Made by a program: the position numbers and the translations under genes. The notes under the pieces were generated by a model. The model saw only the letters and a program-made list of their open reading frames with translations, did no database searches and had not been told where the DNA came from. Shown here piece by piece: positions 22,805-35,149 of a stretch of 64,000 bases of DNA (positions are counted from its first letter, which is position 1; each line of letters starts with the position of its first letter). Origin of the DNA: Chaetoderma sp. LZ-2023a. Taxonomy: Eukaryota > Mollusca > Caudofoveata > Chaetodermatida > Chaetodermatidae. The stretch spans positions 95,128,511-95,192,510 of the forward strand of contig CM067374.1 of NCBI GenBank assembly GCA_034401795.1. The letters run 5' to 3'.

Positions 22805-23153
22805 AATGGACCTTCCAGTTTTAGCTATACCCCGCCCATCTCTAGCTAAGCTCCACCCACATCGTGCTCTGGTTGGGATCGATCGATCCCTGATCTCCCG
22901 GGCTATCAACCTCCAGATAACTATGCCGGTAAGCCGTTAAACATTTTGAAACTAATGGCAGCAACAGTGCCCAATCAAATTAGTTTCAAAATATTCACCA
23001 GAATGTTTATTAAATGCTAAAGATGTACAATTCGTACAACGTGTCGGACTATTAAGCGTTACAGACGGATTATTTCGAATCATTCATGATGTTAGGATTA
23101 TGACGTCATCCTGCACGTTATATGATGGATGGGTGAACTTGGAAAGGTCCATT
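22805..23153 (-). mobile_element. Family A MITE, reverse orientation, left hairpin arm lost
   Basis: Begins AATGGACCTTCCAG and ends TGGAAAGGTCCATT. GCTATACCCCGCCC arm, then TTTGAAACTAATGGCAGC (a deletion joins the arm to the loop), CCAATCAAATTAGTTTCAAA, ATTATGACGTCATCC. Confidence 0.85.
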
Positions 23154-23379
23154 GCTAGGAATAGAATGTTCTATTCATATACAAACTGCGCTAATGTCTG
23201 CTAGCCTGCTTAAGTATAGGTTCTTTGTCTATGTATCAACTTAATGCTAGACATCGCCTGGGAGATTTGTCTCGGTGCTCTAATTTTCGCCTCCATCCGC
23301 ATCTCCATCTGGCACATGTGTAGGCCTATACAAACATATAAACAGACAGCTTCGGCCAACTGACAGAAGGCCCCACTTC

Positions 23380-23775
23380 TGGCTTTATGCTCTGCCCATT
23401 TCTAGCTAAGCTCCGCTCACGCTCTCAGAGCGTCGTTATCGGGTTATATACGTTGAATCCTGAATTCTCAGTATCCCAATTTCAAGGTAGCTATACATAT
23501 AAGATGTTGAATGTTTTGAAACTAGTTTGACTGGGTGATGTTTCTGCCAATGGCAGCATCAGCACACTGTCACATTAGTTTCAAAATATTCAACAATATT
23601 TATAAAATAGTACAGACATACAGTTCGTATACTTGGCAGACTAGTCCAGGTTCACGACGGACCTTGATAGGTCATCCATTACGAATTCTTAGTGTGCCAT
23701 CAGGCTACAATTGACGTAGCCTATTTGACTGTGACGTCATATTAGTTACTGTCAAATCGGATTTATACATTATAT
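23380..23775 (-). mobile_element. Family B MITE copy
   Basis: TATGCTCTGCCCATTTCTAG arm, hairpin TTTGAAACTAGTTTGACTGG / CACTGTCACATTAGTTTC around TGCCAATGGCAGCA, GTACAGACATACAG arm, TGTGACGTCATATT and end GTCAAATCGG. Ends approximate. Confidence 0.75.
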
Positions 23776-25028
<1,253 letters not shown>

Positions 25029-25089
25029 GCAAGTTAGGCAGACTACATTTGATATAAGGAAGTTAGTTAGCGTCATAGACTGGCTGTCA

Positions 25090-25490
25090 AATGGACGTTT
25101 CCAGTTTTATCTATGCCCCGTCCTTCTCTAGCCAAGCTCCATCCACACCTTGCTCGCATTGGGATCGATCGATCTCTGAACTCACTGACTATCAATTTCC
25201 AGAAAACATTACAGGTAAGCTGTTGAATATTTTTTAAACTAATTTGACTGGGTGTTGTTGCTGTATGGCAGCAATAGCGCCCAATCTAATTAGTTTCAAA
25301 ATATTCAGGAGCATGTTTATTAAATAGCAAAGACACAATTCGTACAACGTGTCGGAGTATTAAGCGTTTAAGACGGATTAAATCGAGTCCTTCATAATGT
25401 CGTGAGTATGACCTCATGCAACACGTCATGTAGTTGATTATGACGTCATATGACGTCATATAATTGGTGGATAAAATGGAAAGGTCCATT
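25090..25490 (-). mobile_element. Family A MITE, complete (401 bp), reverse orientation
   Basis: Begins AATGGACGTTTCCAG and ends TGGAAAGGTCCATT. CTATGCCCCGTCC arm, hairpin TTTAAACTAATTTGACTGGG / CCAATCTAATTAGTTTCAAA, then two adjacent TGACGTCA sites (TATGACGTCATATGACGTCA). Confidence 0.9.
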
Positions 25491-25674
25491 CTCTTGTGCC
25501 ATTTAAAAGATTTATGTTGAGAGAGGAGTCGGTACTGTCCGAGGAAAATACTTGACTTGAAAAGACTGCCGCAGTCTGGAAAAATAGCAAAAGTCGGACA
25601 TGGCATTCGTCAAGCTATGATCAACTACACACACACCATGCTAATATCGTTAATACCAAGCAATAGATCTCTCA

Positions 25675-25920
25675 CTCAAGTATCTGACGTCATAATTACG
25701 TCACCAGTTAGTTGACCTCGCAATATCAGAATGATGTATAGCTCAGTTACGAAAATCGAAAGGTATGTCACCAGGTCTATGAATTATATGTCAACAGCTG
25801 ACCTGTATAGTTGCTTTGAAATATGTATTCTGGTAATTCAGGTTTCAAAGTTGTAAATCTATTCCAACTTGCCTACAATGGGTGTGGATTAGTGGAGCTT
25901 AGCTATCAATGGGCTAAGTT
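25675..25920 (+). mobile_element. Family B MITE, hairpin deleted
   Basis: ATCTGACGTCATAATTACG, CAGTTACGAAAATCGAAAGG, GAATTATATGTC joined directly to AACAGCTGACCTGTATAG, then GGTAATTCAGGTTTCAAAG and GGAGCTTAGC. The whole central hairpin is missing. Confidence 0.65.
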
Positions 25921-26059
25921 GACGGACAGTGCCAACCGTAATATTCAGATCAGAATTTGACATAGTTTGTTGGACTATACATTGAAATGAATCCGTCAAT
26001 TGTATGTCAGGAATCATAGATTTGCTCTGCCACACTTTAACAACATATGTATTCTGCTT

Positions 26060-26300
26060 AAACCTTTAAGGCTTGAGTTTGTTCACGAAAATTTTAATTT
26101 TTCAAAGAAAATGTCAATTTGCAGCCCAAGAGAAGACTACCTTTGACAGATTAGCACTGGAATGACTGGCTCGGTTATCGAGCTAGTCATTCCAGTGGTA
26201 CATTTTCAAAAATAGCCTTCTCTTGGGCTGAACATTGACATTTCCCAAGACCACTGAAAGAAGCCGTTTTTGGATGATAATGAGGACTATAAAGGGTTAA
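26060..26300 (-). mobile_element. Family D MITE, complete (~241 bp)
   Basis: Begins CCTTTAAGGC and ends CTATAAAGGGTTAAC. Outer arms contain AAGAGAAGACTACC and ATAGCCTTCTCTTGGGC. The central hairpin is GCACTGGAATGACTGGCTCGG / CGAGCTAGTCATTCCAGTGG. The strand is assigned from GACCACTGAAAGAAGCCG lying at the right. Confidence 0.85.
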
Positions 26301-26777
26301 CAGATTCAATATATGTGAGTTGCATAAGAAGTGCATGTAGAATTGAGATCATAACTAGTCCGAGCCTGACTCTTTAGCCTAGTAAATGTCTGGCACGATG
26401 TTCGTCAGAATCTGTATAGAGCAAGGAGTCAGAAAAGTGTAGTTTAAATTTAAATAATTGTGGTCATAATTTATATAGTGTCATTTGACCACGTGTATTA
26501 AAGATCTACCGCACTTCCCGCACATATATGTCTGTGATCTATTACACCGGGTTAATTGCCTTAAACAGTTTCTCTATACGCAAACACAGGCTATGGTTTT
26601 CCTATCGATATATCGGCATATCGACTTCTTTCATCCAGGCTCTCATGTTGCAGTTTTAGGCAGCTCAAAGCCACTGGGGCCAATGTGTAGTACCACTTGC
26701 GACTTGTATGGTTTTGTTTTTATTTTAAATGTCAAGTGGTCTTCGAGAACGCAGCATATGTGCTAAAACAGATGCAT
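26301..26777. other. Gene-free stretch
   Basis: A 93-codon frame at 26485-26766 (+) has no recognisable domain and ends at the boundary of the next MITE. Not called as a gene. Confidence 0.35.
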
Positions 26778-27150
26778 AATGGACCTTTCCACGTTTATCC
26801 ATCCACCATATGACGTCATAATCGACTACTTGACGTGGAGAATGACATCATAATCAATGACGTCATCATGACGTCATGGATGAAGTGAATTAGTACGTCA
26901 CGAAAGCAATGTTGAAGACGGACTATGCGAGTGTTGTACGAATTGTATGTCTTTACTATTTAATAAATATTATGTTGGCAGCAACAACACCCAGTCAAAT
27001 TAGGTTCAAAATATTTAACAGCTTGTCTGTAAAGTTTTCATGAAATTGATAGTCAGTGATTTCAGAGATCGATCGATCCCAATGCGAGCGAGGTGTGGGT
27101 GGAACTTACCTAGAGATGGGTGGGCATAGCTAAAATAGGATTACTCCATT
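26778..27150 (+). mobile_element. Family A MITE, left hairpin arm deleted
   Basis: Begins AATGGACCTTTCCACG and ends ATTACTCCATT. Three TGACGTCA sites. TATTATGTTGGCAGCAAC shows loss of the left hairpin arm, while AACACCCAGTCAAATTAGG remains. Flanked by TA on both sides. Confidence 0.85.
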
Positions 27151-27244
27151 AGTTCTCATTAGAGTAGACATTTTAGAATATCTCATACGGCTTCCATTAT
27201 GGCCGAGGGTACCGTTTGCTGCCATCTCAACCATTCCTCACACA

Positions 27245-27252
27245 CACCACGA
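27245..27252. repeat. 8-bp target site duplication, left
   Basis: CACCACGA directly abuts the left end of the 6.33-kb inverted-repeat element. The identical octamer abuts the right end at 33587-33594. Confidence 0.85.
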
Positions 27253-27787
27253 GTAGTGAAGCGGGGTTCTGTTCGCTATTGTTCTTCACCGCAGGGGTTC
27301 TTCGAGAACAATGGCGAACAGCCACCAAGAGGGTAGAACAATGGCGAACAGCCGCACATCAAAGGAATTGGTTTTAGAGAAAAATGGTGAACAGCCCACA
27401 TCTCCACCCCACCACCCCCCCCCCCAACCCCCACCCCCGTATTTGAGAGATTTTCAAGAACAATGCCGAACAACCGCACACACTTGAGAATCAATGTTCA
27501 TGGTAAAACCCGGTGGTACGTTCTGAAAATGTTAACCCTTAAAAGTTGTTTTAACATGGTGTCGGCGAGCCCCCTACTTGGTTATCTACTGTGGTAGTGT
27601 GGTAAGGTAAAAATAATAGAGTTTAAGAGGAGGACTGATAATAGGAGGACAGAGTTTAAGAGGTGGTCTGATAACGGAGGTCGTAGGTGGAGGAGGATGG
27701 ATGGAGGAGGCTGAGGAGGAATGCTATGGCGCCATCCTCTGCATGATGCTGTTCTCTGCACTTAAGCAGAGCGTGCCTGTCTAGTTC
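27253..27787 (+). repeat. Left terminal inverted repeat with subterminal motifs
   Basis: It pairs with 33062-33586 from GTAGTGAAGC to about CTAGTTC. It contains about five variants of AGAACAATGGCGAACAGCC in both orientations, a G/C run, GGTAAAACCCGGTGGTACG and AGTTTAAGAGG repeats. Repeated subterminal motifs are a common arrangement for transposase binding, which is inference here. Confidence 0.85.
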
Positions 27788-27875
27788 GTTGTGGATATTC
27801 CAGTGACCACTTTTGATGGATCAGAATGTGTGCTTGTGTATGCATGTGTGAAGAGGGTTGTTGTGTGTACAAACT

Positions 27876-28268
27876 TTATGACATTATTTTATTTTTTGAA
27901 CAGATAAAAAGTTCTCTTTCAAATGAGTTGTGGGCCCTGAAAAGAGCCGTGTTTTGAGATAGGTCTTTGCAGATCCGCAAAGGCGTGGTTGTCAGTTTGG
28001 TAACAAACTGCGTCATGTTTGCTTTTTGTATATCAGTCGGAGTATCACCGATTACAGGACACCCATGCAGATACTGTTTGATTGGTAATAGACAATAGCA
28101 CTCATTGCAGGTGTACACCATCTCTTTAGGTTCTGTGTTCATGATCATATGCCTACAGACCCTCTCGTGTTTCGACCATCGTCATATGGTGTCGCGGATA
28201 TCGATGGAACACCAATGACATCGCACATACCCAGTGTCTGATCCATCAAAGTTTGTACTGCTTGCCAT
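27876..28268 (-). pseudogene. Small zinc-finger-like gene of the 6.33-kb element, fossil
   Basis: The minus-strand frame starts with ATG at 28268 and ends at 27876, about 130 codons, with one break. Two cysteine/histidine clusters are visible: VRCHWCS with a following KHERVCRH, and YTCNECY with YLHGCP. They look like paired C2H2/C2HC zinc knuckles, so DNA or RNA binding is likely. The rest has no domain I recognise. It lies just inside the left inverted repeat and points toward it. Not assigned to a family. Confidence 0.5.
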
Positions 28269-29995
28269 TTTAGCCGAATGTACATTAACATTTACATTTA
28301 TACTACATCGCTCTACTACAAAAAATATAAGGAATATCACGTGAGATGACTATCGGCCTATCAAAAACTGTCGCGTACTGGCCTCCATATAATGACACAT
28401 ACATGCAGGCGAAAATATTGGATATGTTCACGGGCTAGATGCAATGGATCAGTTTGTTAAATGGTTAATGCGCATACAATCTGTGCATGTTAAACAGGTA
28501 TCCAGGGAAATATGTCGTCAGAGAAAATCTGTGCATGTTAAAAAGGAATCCAGGGAAATATGTGGTCTCTGACCACCTCGTTATTGTGCATAATGCATCT
28601 ATGAATCACTTTTAATCCCTCAATTTGTATGCAACTGCGTTAACCATCATCTAAAACCCTCAAACATGAAACTAAGTGGCATCCTACCAGTCATTTAATT
28701 TTAAAAAACCCAGAGCAAAGTATGTGGGTAATATGTAGGTAAACCAAGCGATGTTGTATGCATAATATTATATAGATAATAATCATGCATCTCGTATTTA
28801 ATTTAATTATTAAATTTTAAAAACTGTTATAAAAATGGTGGGAACAATGTCCACCATCGTCATTGTTGATGAATAATGACGAGCACCCTTGCATCGCTTA
28901 ATGCATTAATTAGGTGGTCGATGCACTGCCTCGTGGTTGTAGTAAAAAGTATTTTGAAACTAAGCGGAATTGTGGCTTACTATGTCAAATTGTCGCATTG
29001 AACAGCACTTTTCTAAAGAGTTTGTGCGCATGAAGGCACTAGTGCGAATTGTAGCTTCCGATGTCAAATTAGTATCAAAACTATTCGCTTAAACTACCAA
29101 TGCGCCATGATTTAGGTTTGAAAAATCAGAAAATAACATCCCTGGAATGACAGTAGAGGTGGTCGCATAATTGAGGTCGGAAGAGTGAGGAGGATTAGGG
29201 ATGAGGTATGCTAGTGCAGTGCTGCCCGGCGTGAGGGATGAGGTACACTAGCGTACTTGTTTACAAGGCCGGCAATGTGCGTTGTAAGAATATTTTGAAA
29301 ATAATTTGACTGCAGTGTTAGAAACAACTTTCAATCATATCGTTTCCAAGATATTTAGTGAATGTTTTGAAAATAATTTGACTGTATTCATCCACTTTTG
29401 CTCAAATCGTTTCCAAAATATTTAGCTTGGATGTAGAACCCTGGAATGTCTGTAACACCTCGTCAGTCAGCCAGTTAAAGGTAATAAAACTAGGAAAAAT
29501 TACCATGTCCGGATACACACAGTATGAATGCATTATGAGTACCTAGTCAATGAGGCCCCAACAACAAAAATAATGTAGTTGGCTAACCATTGTCTAGACA
29601 TTGTGGCCGCAGCCACCTACTACCAATACCGACCATCACCACCCCAATCACCACCATCACCATCCCTCTATCAACACCAGCATCACTACCCACGAAGCAC
29701 CAACACCCACCACCAAGCATTAACCCCACTCCATCATCCACCACAACACCTATTTTCACCAACCGCCAACCCCACCACCATTACCACCAACATTATCAGC
29801 ACTCCGATTTGTATATCGAGGGATGTGGGGATACCAGGCTGGGCAGCTACAATCATCAAATCAACACGCACATAAAGAACCAATGTTTTATTTGTATCCA
29901 TATTTTTACATTGAAGAAAATATTACATATGATAAAACATATATTTACTGTAGCATAAACAAATTGTCACTGTTCTGGAGATCCATTTATCGATG
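28269..29995. other. Interior of the 6.33-kb element, mostly non-coding
   Basis: Near 28490-28565 a short direct repeat (AATCTGTGCATGTTAAA...) occurs twice. Hairpin-core variants occur at about 28945-29095 (TTTTGAAACTAAGCGGAATTG / TGTCAAATTAGTATCAAAA) and 29285-29425 (TTTTGAAAATAATTTGACTG twice). 29600-29800 is ACC/CAC-rich simple sequence that opens His/Pro-rich frames. No gene supported. Confidence 0.5.
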
Positions 29996-30002
29996 ACTGA
30001 TT

Positions 30003-30618
30003 CCTTATGGATCAGATCTATCACCGTCAGAATCATCATCATTATCCTCAGCATCTAGATGGTTCCTTATGTACTTCTTGATCAGAAACTCTCTTTTTCA
30101 AAAAGCTGAGAAGACTGCTTCATCATATGCATACCCCTCGTCGATAAAATCTTTAATTTCCCGACAAATTATTTTAATGACTGTAGAGTTCTGTAATCTA
30201 CTCCACTAGAACATTATGTCTATACACTTTATAACTAAAGCATCAGCATATACGGAAATAGACACATTGCCTACACCGTTTGGGTCTGTGTTTACTTCAC
30301 CATCCTCATCTTCTAAACCTGATTGTTCAGTGTCTAAGACCTGCGTAATATTTTGGAATATGGTAACTAGTTCCTCATTGCCTATGGCTTCTTTTTCATC
30401 TTCACCTTCATATTCACTCTCAGACTCTGCTAAGCATCACTGTCTTCACTCTCAGACTCAGCTGGCTCATCATCTTCACTCTTCATCTCTGTCATTTCTT
30501 CATCTTCACTGTCTAGATTTTCGCTATCTTCATTATTATGGAATCAGATATTATGCCGCTTCAGGTCATTTGACCTATTAAAAGTTGAACCACATTCAAA
30601 ACATTTATGTCTCGGCAT
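30003..30618 (-). pseudogene. C2H2 zinc-finger / acidic protein gene of the 6.33-kb element, fossil
   Basis: A minus-strand coding signal runs from ATG at 30618 to a stop near 30003, roughly 205 codons, broken in a handful of places. Parts in order: one C2H2 finger at the very N-terminus (C-x2-C, then FNRSNDLKRH and a second His), a long Asp/Glu/Ser-rich stretch, a conserved-looking middle with alternating hydrophobics (ICREIKDFIDEGYAYDEAVF), and an acidic C-tail. The finger plus acidic tract suggests a DNA-binding regulator or replication accessory, but that is inference. I do not recognise the family. It is probably one of the element's own genes because it shares orientation with the other zinc-finger gene. 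Confidence 0.6.
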
Positions 30619-30780
30619 ATTGATTATAGGATAAATCTAGCAAGTATTCAAGTTACAAGGCTCTTCAAAGAAGTCTGACTGCCTAACTACTCTGCAGTTA
30701 CATGTCCAACCACTTTGTGATGTTTGAACTGGAATGAGAAAAGGGATTGAATTTGTACCATTTATAGGATTATATGTACT

Positions 30781-31932
30781 GCGGCCGCAAATCCGCAACA
30801 TGTGCCCACAAATCCGCAACATGTGCCCACAAATCCACAACATGCGCCTGCAAATCCAGAACATATGCCTGCAAATCCGCAACATGCGGCCCACATGTGG
30901 CAGCACATGTACGCATGCATTTTGGTGTTTATGCGTGTTCAGGCATGTACATGCACTTGTTGCCATCCGCAACATGTGACCGCAAATCCGCAACATGTGC
31001 CCGCAAATCCACAGCATGCGACCCGCATGCAGCGGCAAATGTACACATGCATTTTGGCATTTAGGTGTGTGCAGGCATGTACATGCACTTGTTGCCATCC
31101 GCAACATGCACCCGCAAAACTGCAATATGTGCCCACAAATCCACAACATGCGCCTCCAAATCCGCAACATGCGGCCCGCATGCGGCAGCACATGTACGCA
31201 TGCATTTTGTCATGTAGGTGTGTTCAGGCATATACATACACTTGTTGCCATCCTCAACATGCACCCGCAAATCCGGAACATGTGCCCACAAATCCACAAC
31301 ATGCGGTCCGCATGCAGCAGCACATGTATGCATGCATGCATTTTGGCATGTAGGTGTGTTCAGGCAGGTACATACACTTGTTGCCATCTGCAACATGTGC
31401 GCGTAAATCCGCAACATGCGCCCGCAAATCTGCAACATGCACCCACAAATATGCAACATATGCCCGCAAATCCACAACATGTGCATGCAAATCCGCAACA
31501 TGCGCCCGCAAATATGCAACATATGCCCGCAAATCCGCAACATGCGGCCTGCATGCGGCAGCACATGTACGCATGCATTTTGGTGTGTAGGTGTGTTCAG
31601 GCATGTACATACACTTGTTGCCATCCACAACATGTGCCCGCAAATCCGCAACACACACCGGCAAATATGCAACATGTGCCCACAAATCCACAACATGTGC
31701 CCGCAAATCCGCAACATGCGCCCGCAAATATGCAACATATGCCCGCAAATCCACAACATGTGCCCGTAAATCTGCAACATGAGGCCTGCATGCGGCAGCA
31801 CATGTACGCATGCATTTTGGTGTGTAGGTGTGTTCAGGCATGTACATACACTTGTTGCCATCCACAACATGTGCCCGCAAATCCGCAACATGCACCCACA
31901 AATCTGCAACATGCGCCAGCAAATCCACAACA
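30781..31932. repeat. 21-bp-period minisatellite with higher-order units
   Basis: Basic unit about CCGCAACATGTGCCCGCAAAT, with ATG-containing variants. Groups of 3-8 units are separated by a ~110-bp spacer beginning GCAGCACATGTACGCATGC and ending CACTTGTTGCCATC. The spacer occurs about six times. Because 21 is a multiple of three and the unit lacks stops, several frames stay open for up to 350 codons on both strands. These are not genes. Confidence 0.95.
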
Positions 31933-33061
31933 AGCGGTGGGTGTTGGTGATGATGATGGTGGTGGCGGTGGTGGGTGGTTGGTGGGTGGTGTGCATGCAC
32001 GCACCCAAACACGCACTAGGGCACACCATATAACTAGCAGTATCACATATTAGCATGCGTGCATATGAGCGTGACCTTTATTAAACCCATCATTGACATA
32101 CCCTCCCCAACCTATATACCATTTTTCAGACACCGCGCTCTCACACATTCCGATCACAATGTCTAGACAAATGGATATCTGTCAGAGGCAGTCATTCCGA
32201 TGATAAATTTTCAAAAATAGTCTTCTCTGGGGCTGCAAGTATGATTATGGAGAAATTTGCTATGAGTTGGCAGGTGGGTGGGTGTTGGTGGTGGGGTTAA
32301 TGCATGGTGCTGGGTGTAGGTCGTAGTGGTGGTGGTGATGGTGGTGGTGGTGGGTGTTGGTCATGATGGTGGTGGTGGTGGTGGTGGTTGGTGGTGGGTG
32401 TTTGCTGGCGCAATGTCTAGACAAATGGATAGCCTGCAGTGTCAGTCATTCCAATGATACATTTTCAAAAGTAGTCTTCTCTATGTCTACAATATTTGTA
32501 GTAAACGAACATCTATGATTATGCTACCATGCTAGTAATGTTGCACTTAATTGTCAAATCTTCACGCATCGGTAAACAACAGTAGCCGGTGAGTGGGTGC
32601 ACGCTTTGTTATCGATTTTTTAAAAACTCTCGGCGAGGACATTGTAATATCTTGCACTTAGAATGAGACGGGTGGTGCTTCAACATTCTTTCATTATTAC
32701 TTAACACATGCCATGTTTGTAACTCGATTAAGGACTGATCTCACTGCTAATGTGCCAGTAATGGTTAAATTAAACCATATGTGACAAATAATCTTTTTAT
32801 CACAGAGTGATCCGCTTGACAAACAATTCCATAAACGTGTGTCACCCTCAGAGACATAATGCAGACATGTTAAACACAACAATAACATCAAGCAGACACA
32901 AAATCTAAAAACGACACCACCTCTTCACATTCTTTAATATCGGCGCTTAAATTATCTGCCATTTTGTTATGTCTTTAACACATACTTAATATTTAAAAAA
33001 AATTATTCTCTTAAAATCTACACTCAAAACGTTTCTTTGAAAAAGAACAAATAGTGATAGT
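31933..33061. other. Right interior of the 6.33-kb element: GGT-rich tracts and family D fragments
   Basis: GGT/GGTGGTG tracts lie at 31936-31990 and 32268-32405. Two single-arm family D pieces (CAATGTCTAGACAAATGG ... GTCATTCC ... AATAGTCTTCTCT) lie at 32155-32235 and 32410-32482 and share their left context, so one is a duplicate of the other. No gene supported. Confidence 0.6.
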
Positions 33062-33586
33062 GAACTAGACTCTTTAGACACTCTGCTTAAGCGCAGAGAA
33101 CAGCACCAGGCAGAGGCCGGCTCCATAGCCTTCTTCCTCAGCATCCTCCTACTCCTCATCCACCTCATAGACCTCTCTTATCAGACTACCTCTTAAACTC
33201 CTTCCTCCTATTATCAGTCCTCCTCTTAAACGCTATTACTTTTACCTTACATACCACACTACCATGGTAGATAACCACTGAGGGGGGCTTGGCACTGCTA
33301 TATTAAAACGTAAAATACACAACTTTTAAGGGTTAACATTTTCAGGATGTACTACCGGGTTTTACCATGAACATTGATTCTCAATTGTGTGTTGCTGTTC
33401 GCCATTGTTCTCGAAAATCTCTCAAATACGGGAGGGGGGGGTGTCTGTTCGCCATTGTTGTCTAAAACCAATTCCTTTGATGTGCGGCTGTTCGCCATTG
33501 TTCTACCCTCTGGGTGGATGTTCACCATTGTTCTCGAAGACCCCCTGCGGTGAAGAACAATAGCGAACAGAACCCCGCTTCACTAC
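33062..33586 (-). repeat. Right terminal inverted repeat
   Basis: Reverse complement of 27253-27787 with moderate divergence. It contains CTGTTCGCCATTGTTCT motifs, CTCTTAAAC repeats and GTTTTACCATGAACATTG, and ends CCCCGCTTCACTAC. Confidence 0.85.
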
Positions 33587-33594
33587 CACCACGA
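33587..33594. repeat. 8-bp target site duplication, right
   Basis: CACCACGA, identical to 27245-27252 and directly adjacent to the right end of the element. Confidence 0.85.
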
Positions 33595-34279
33595 GCAAAC
33601 ATGCTTAGCATGGAGTTACTTCCGTAAATATTGTCCCGTTGTGATCAATTCCGCCGTCAGAACGCTGTCATAAAATAAATAACATCTCATTTCACATTTC
33701 CAGAGATCAAATGATCGATGCGAGCACTTAATTGAGATCAAACCATTTTACTGCTATTTTGACAACATCCACGATACGTTTCCAAAAATAATGCACGCTG
33801 TTATTCGTTCTAGCGTAAATCACTATAAAATCAACCCGTGTAGCTTGGCACAAGATAGCCGATAACAACTTGACCCTGACTCACGTCGGCTAAGACGTGC
33901 AATGGAAGCAGTTCAACTACGTGTGGTGTTTCTTGTCTATCCGTCATCTTGTCTTATATAAACTTTAGAAATGAAACTAGCATCGCAACGTGTTGTCATT
34001 GAGAGATGCCAACACATGCCCCCTGTGTCAATCAAGTTCGAAGCTCATCGGTGCATCCTAGTGCAATCCGAATTGTTGGAATATAAGATCTACATATTTT
34101 AAGATGTATTTTAGACATATGTTTCAACATATTTTGTGCATAAGTGTATGCCCCGCATTGGTACGTACTAGGGGCGGGACTTATTGTCTGGAGTTCAGTA
34201 AAACCATGTAAACAAAAATGTAGTCTATATTGGTATGATATCTTTTCATAGGTTAATTTATTAAACACCTCTGAGCTGT
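33595..34279. other. Gene-free stretch
   Basis: No gene or repeat family recognised. A 102-codon minus-strand frame (34340-34032) runs into the next MITE and has no domain. Confidence 0.45.
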
Positions 34280-34665
34280 CAATCGAATAGGCCCTATCTG
34301 ACGTCATAATCAAATACTCATATGCTAAGTGAGGTTGCAATCAAGATGACGTATAACTACGTCACAATAATCGAAAAGTCTGTCACAACACAAGGTGTGC
34401 GAATGTGTGCATGTCTTTGGTGAATTTACATTCTGATAAACATTTTGCTAAATAATTTGAATATAATTTGACTGGAAGTTGATACTGTCATAGGCAGCAA
34501 TAACTCCAGTTAGATTAGTTTCAAGCTTTGCAACAGCTTACCTGTTTACCATGGTTACCTTGAAATTAATATTCTGGAAATTCATGGTCCAAAATCGATT
34601 CAAGCACGCACAGAAAGTGGGCGGGGCTTTACCGAAAATTGGCGGGGAATAACTAGAAATCGGTC
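34280..34665 (+). mobile_element. Family B MITE, complete in plan
   Basis: ATCTGACGTCATAATCAAAT, ACGTCACAATAATCGAAAAG, then hairpin TTGAATATAATTTGACTGGA / CCAGTTAGATTAGTTTCAAG around TGTCATAGGCAGCA, then AATTCATGGTCCAAAATCG, GTGGGCGGGGC and GGGGAATAACTAGAAATCGG. This and the copy at 39780 define family B best. Confidence 0.8.
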
Positions 34666-35149
34666 TCTTTTCATGCCATGTTACGAGCGAGCCAGACATT
34701 CAAATTCCGTCATTATTTGAATTCGATCGGTTAAATTGATAATTTAGATTAATCTAGTGGTTTTCGTCTCGGTAAACCATATATTCTATTTGTCAATGAT
34801 CTTGTATGTGTATGCTGCATTTGACATCACGGTATACGTCAATCCAGTTAATCTGAATCTCGGCTAACGCTGCGCTCTTTACCCACTTCGTTAAGCATGG
34901 ACGGGGGTGGCCGCGTGGTGAGCTAATCGAATCCATTATTACACACGTACCTCGGTTCCTGTTGACATCAGATCATTTTTTGCCATATGTGGCATGGCCA
35001 GACTATGGCACTCCAAGATTATGAGATGCCAGAAGAGTAACCAGAACATTGTCATGCGTGAACATAGATGCATTGGATTAAGGTCGTCGCGTAGTTTAGA
35101 GCTAGTGACAATCAGTCTATGTAATGGAGCGATCCGTTTCTAGCCGGCC
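34666..35149. other. Gene-free stretch
   Basis: No gene or repeat family recognised. Confidence 0.45.

Larger units (their letters stand above)
27253..33586. mobile_element. 6.33-kb long-inverted-repeat element, superfamily unknown
   Basis: The ends are GTAGTGAAGCGGGG ... CCCCGCTTCACTAC and lie exactly between two copies of CACCACGA. Inverted repeats of about 530 bp (27253-27787 and 33062-33586) contain several copies of AGAACAATGGCGAACAG-type motifs. The interior holds two decayed minus-strand zinc-finger genes, G/T-rich tracts, a large minisatellite and two family D fragments. No transposase, integrase or polymerase is recognisable, so this copy was presumably mobilised in trans. An 8-bp duplication is known for hAT, P and Merlin among others, but the GTAGTG ends and zinc-finger cargo do not let me choose. 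It is a fossil copy with broken genes. Confidence 0.85.

Noticed and set aside
29579-29958. His/Pro/Thr-rich frames of about 100-120 codons
   Set aside because: They come from ACC/CAC-rich simple sequence inside the 6.33-kb element.
30781-31932. CRISPR-like array
   Set aside because: Units are contiguous 21-bp repeats without unique spacers, the context is a eukaryotic mobile element and no cas genes are present.
30734-32056. Overlapping frames of up to about 350 codons on both strands
   Set aside because: The 21-bp repeat lacks stops and its length is a multiple of three, so several frames stay open at once. Repeated Cys-His patterns in the translations come from the DNA repeat.
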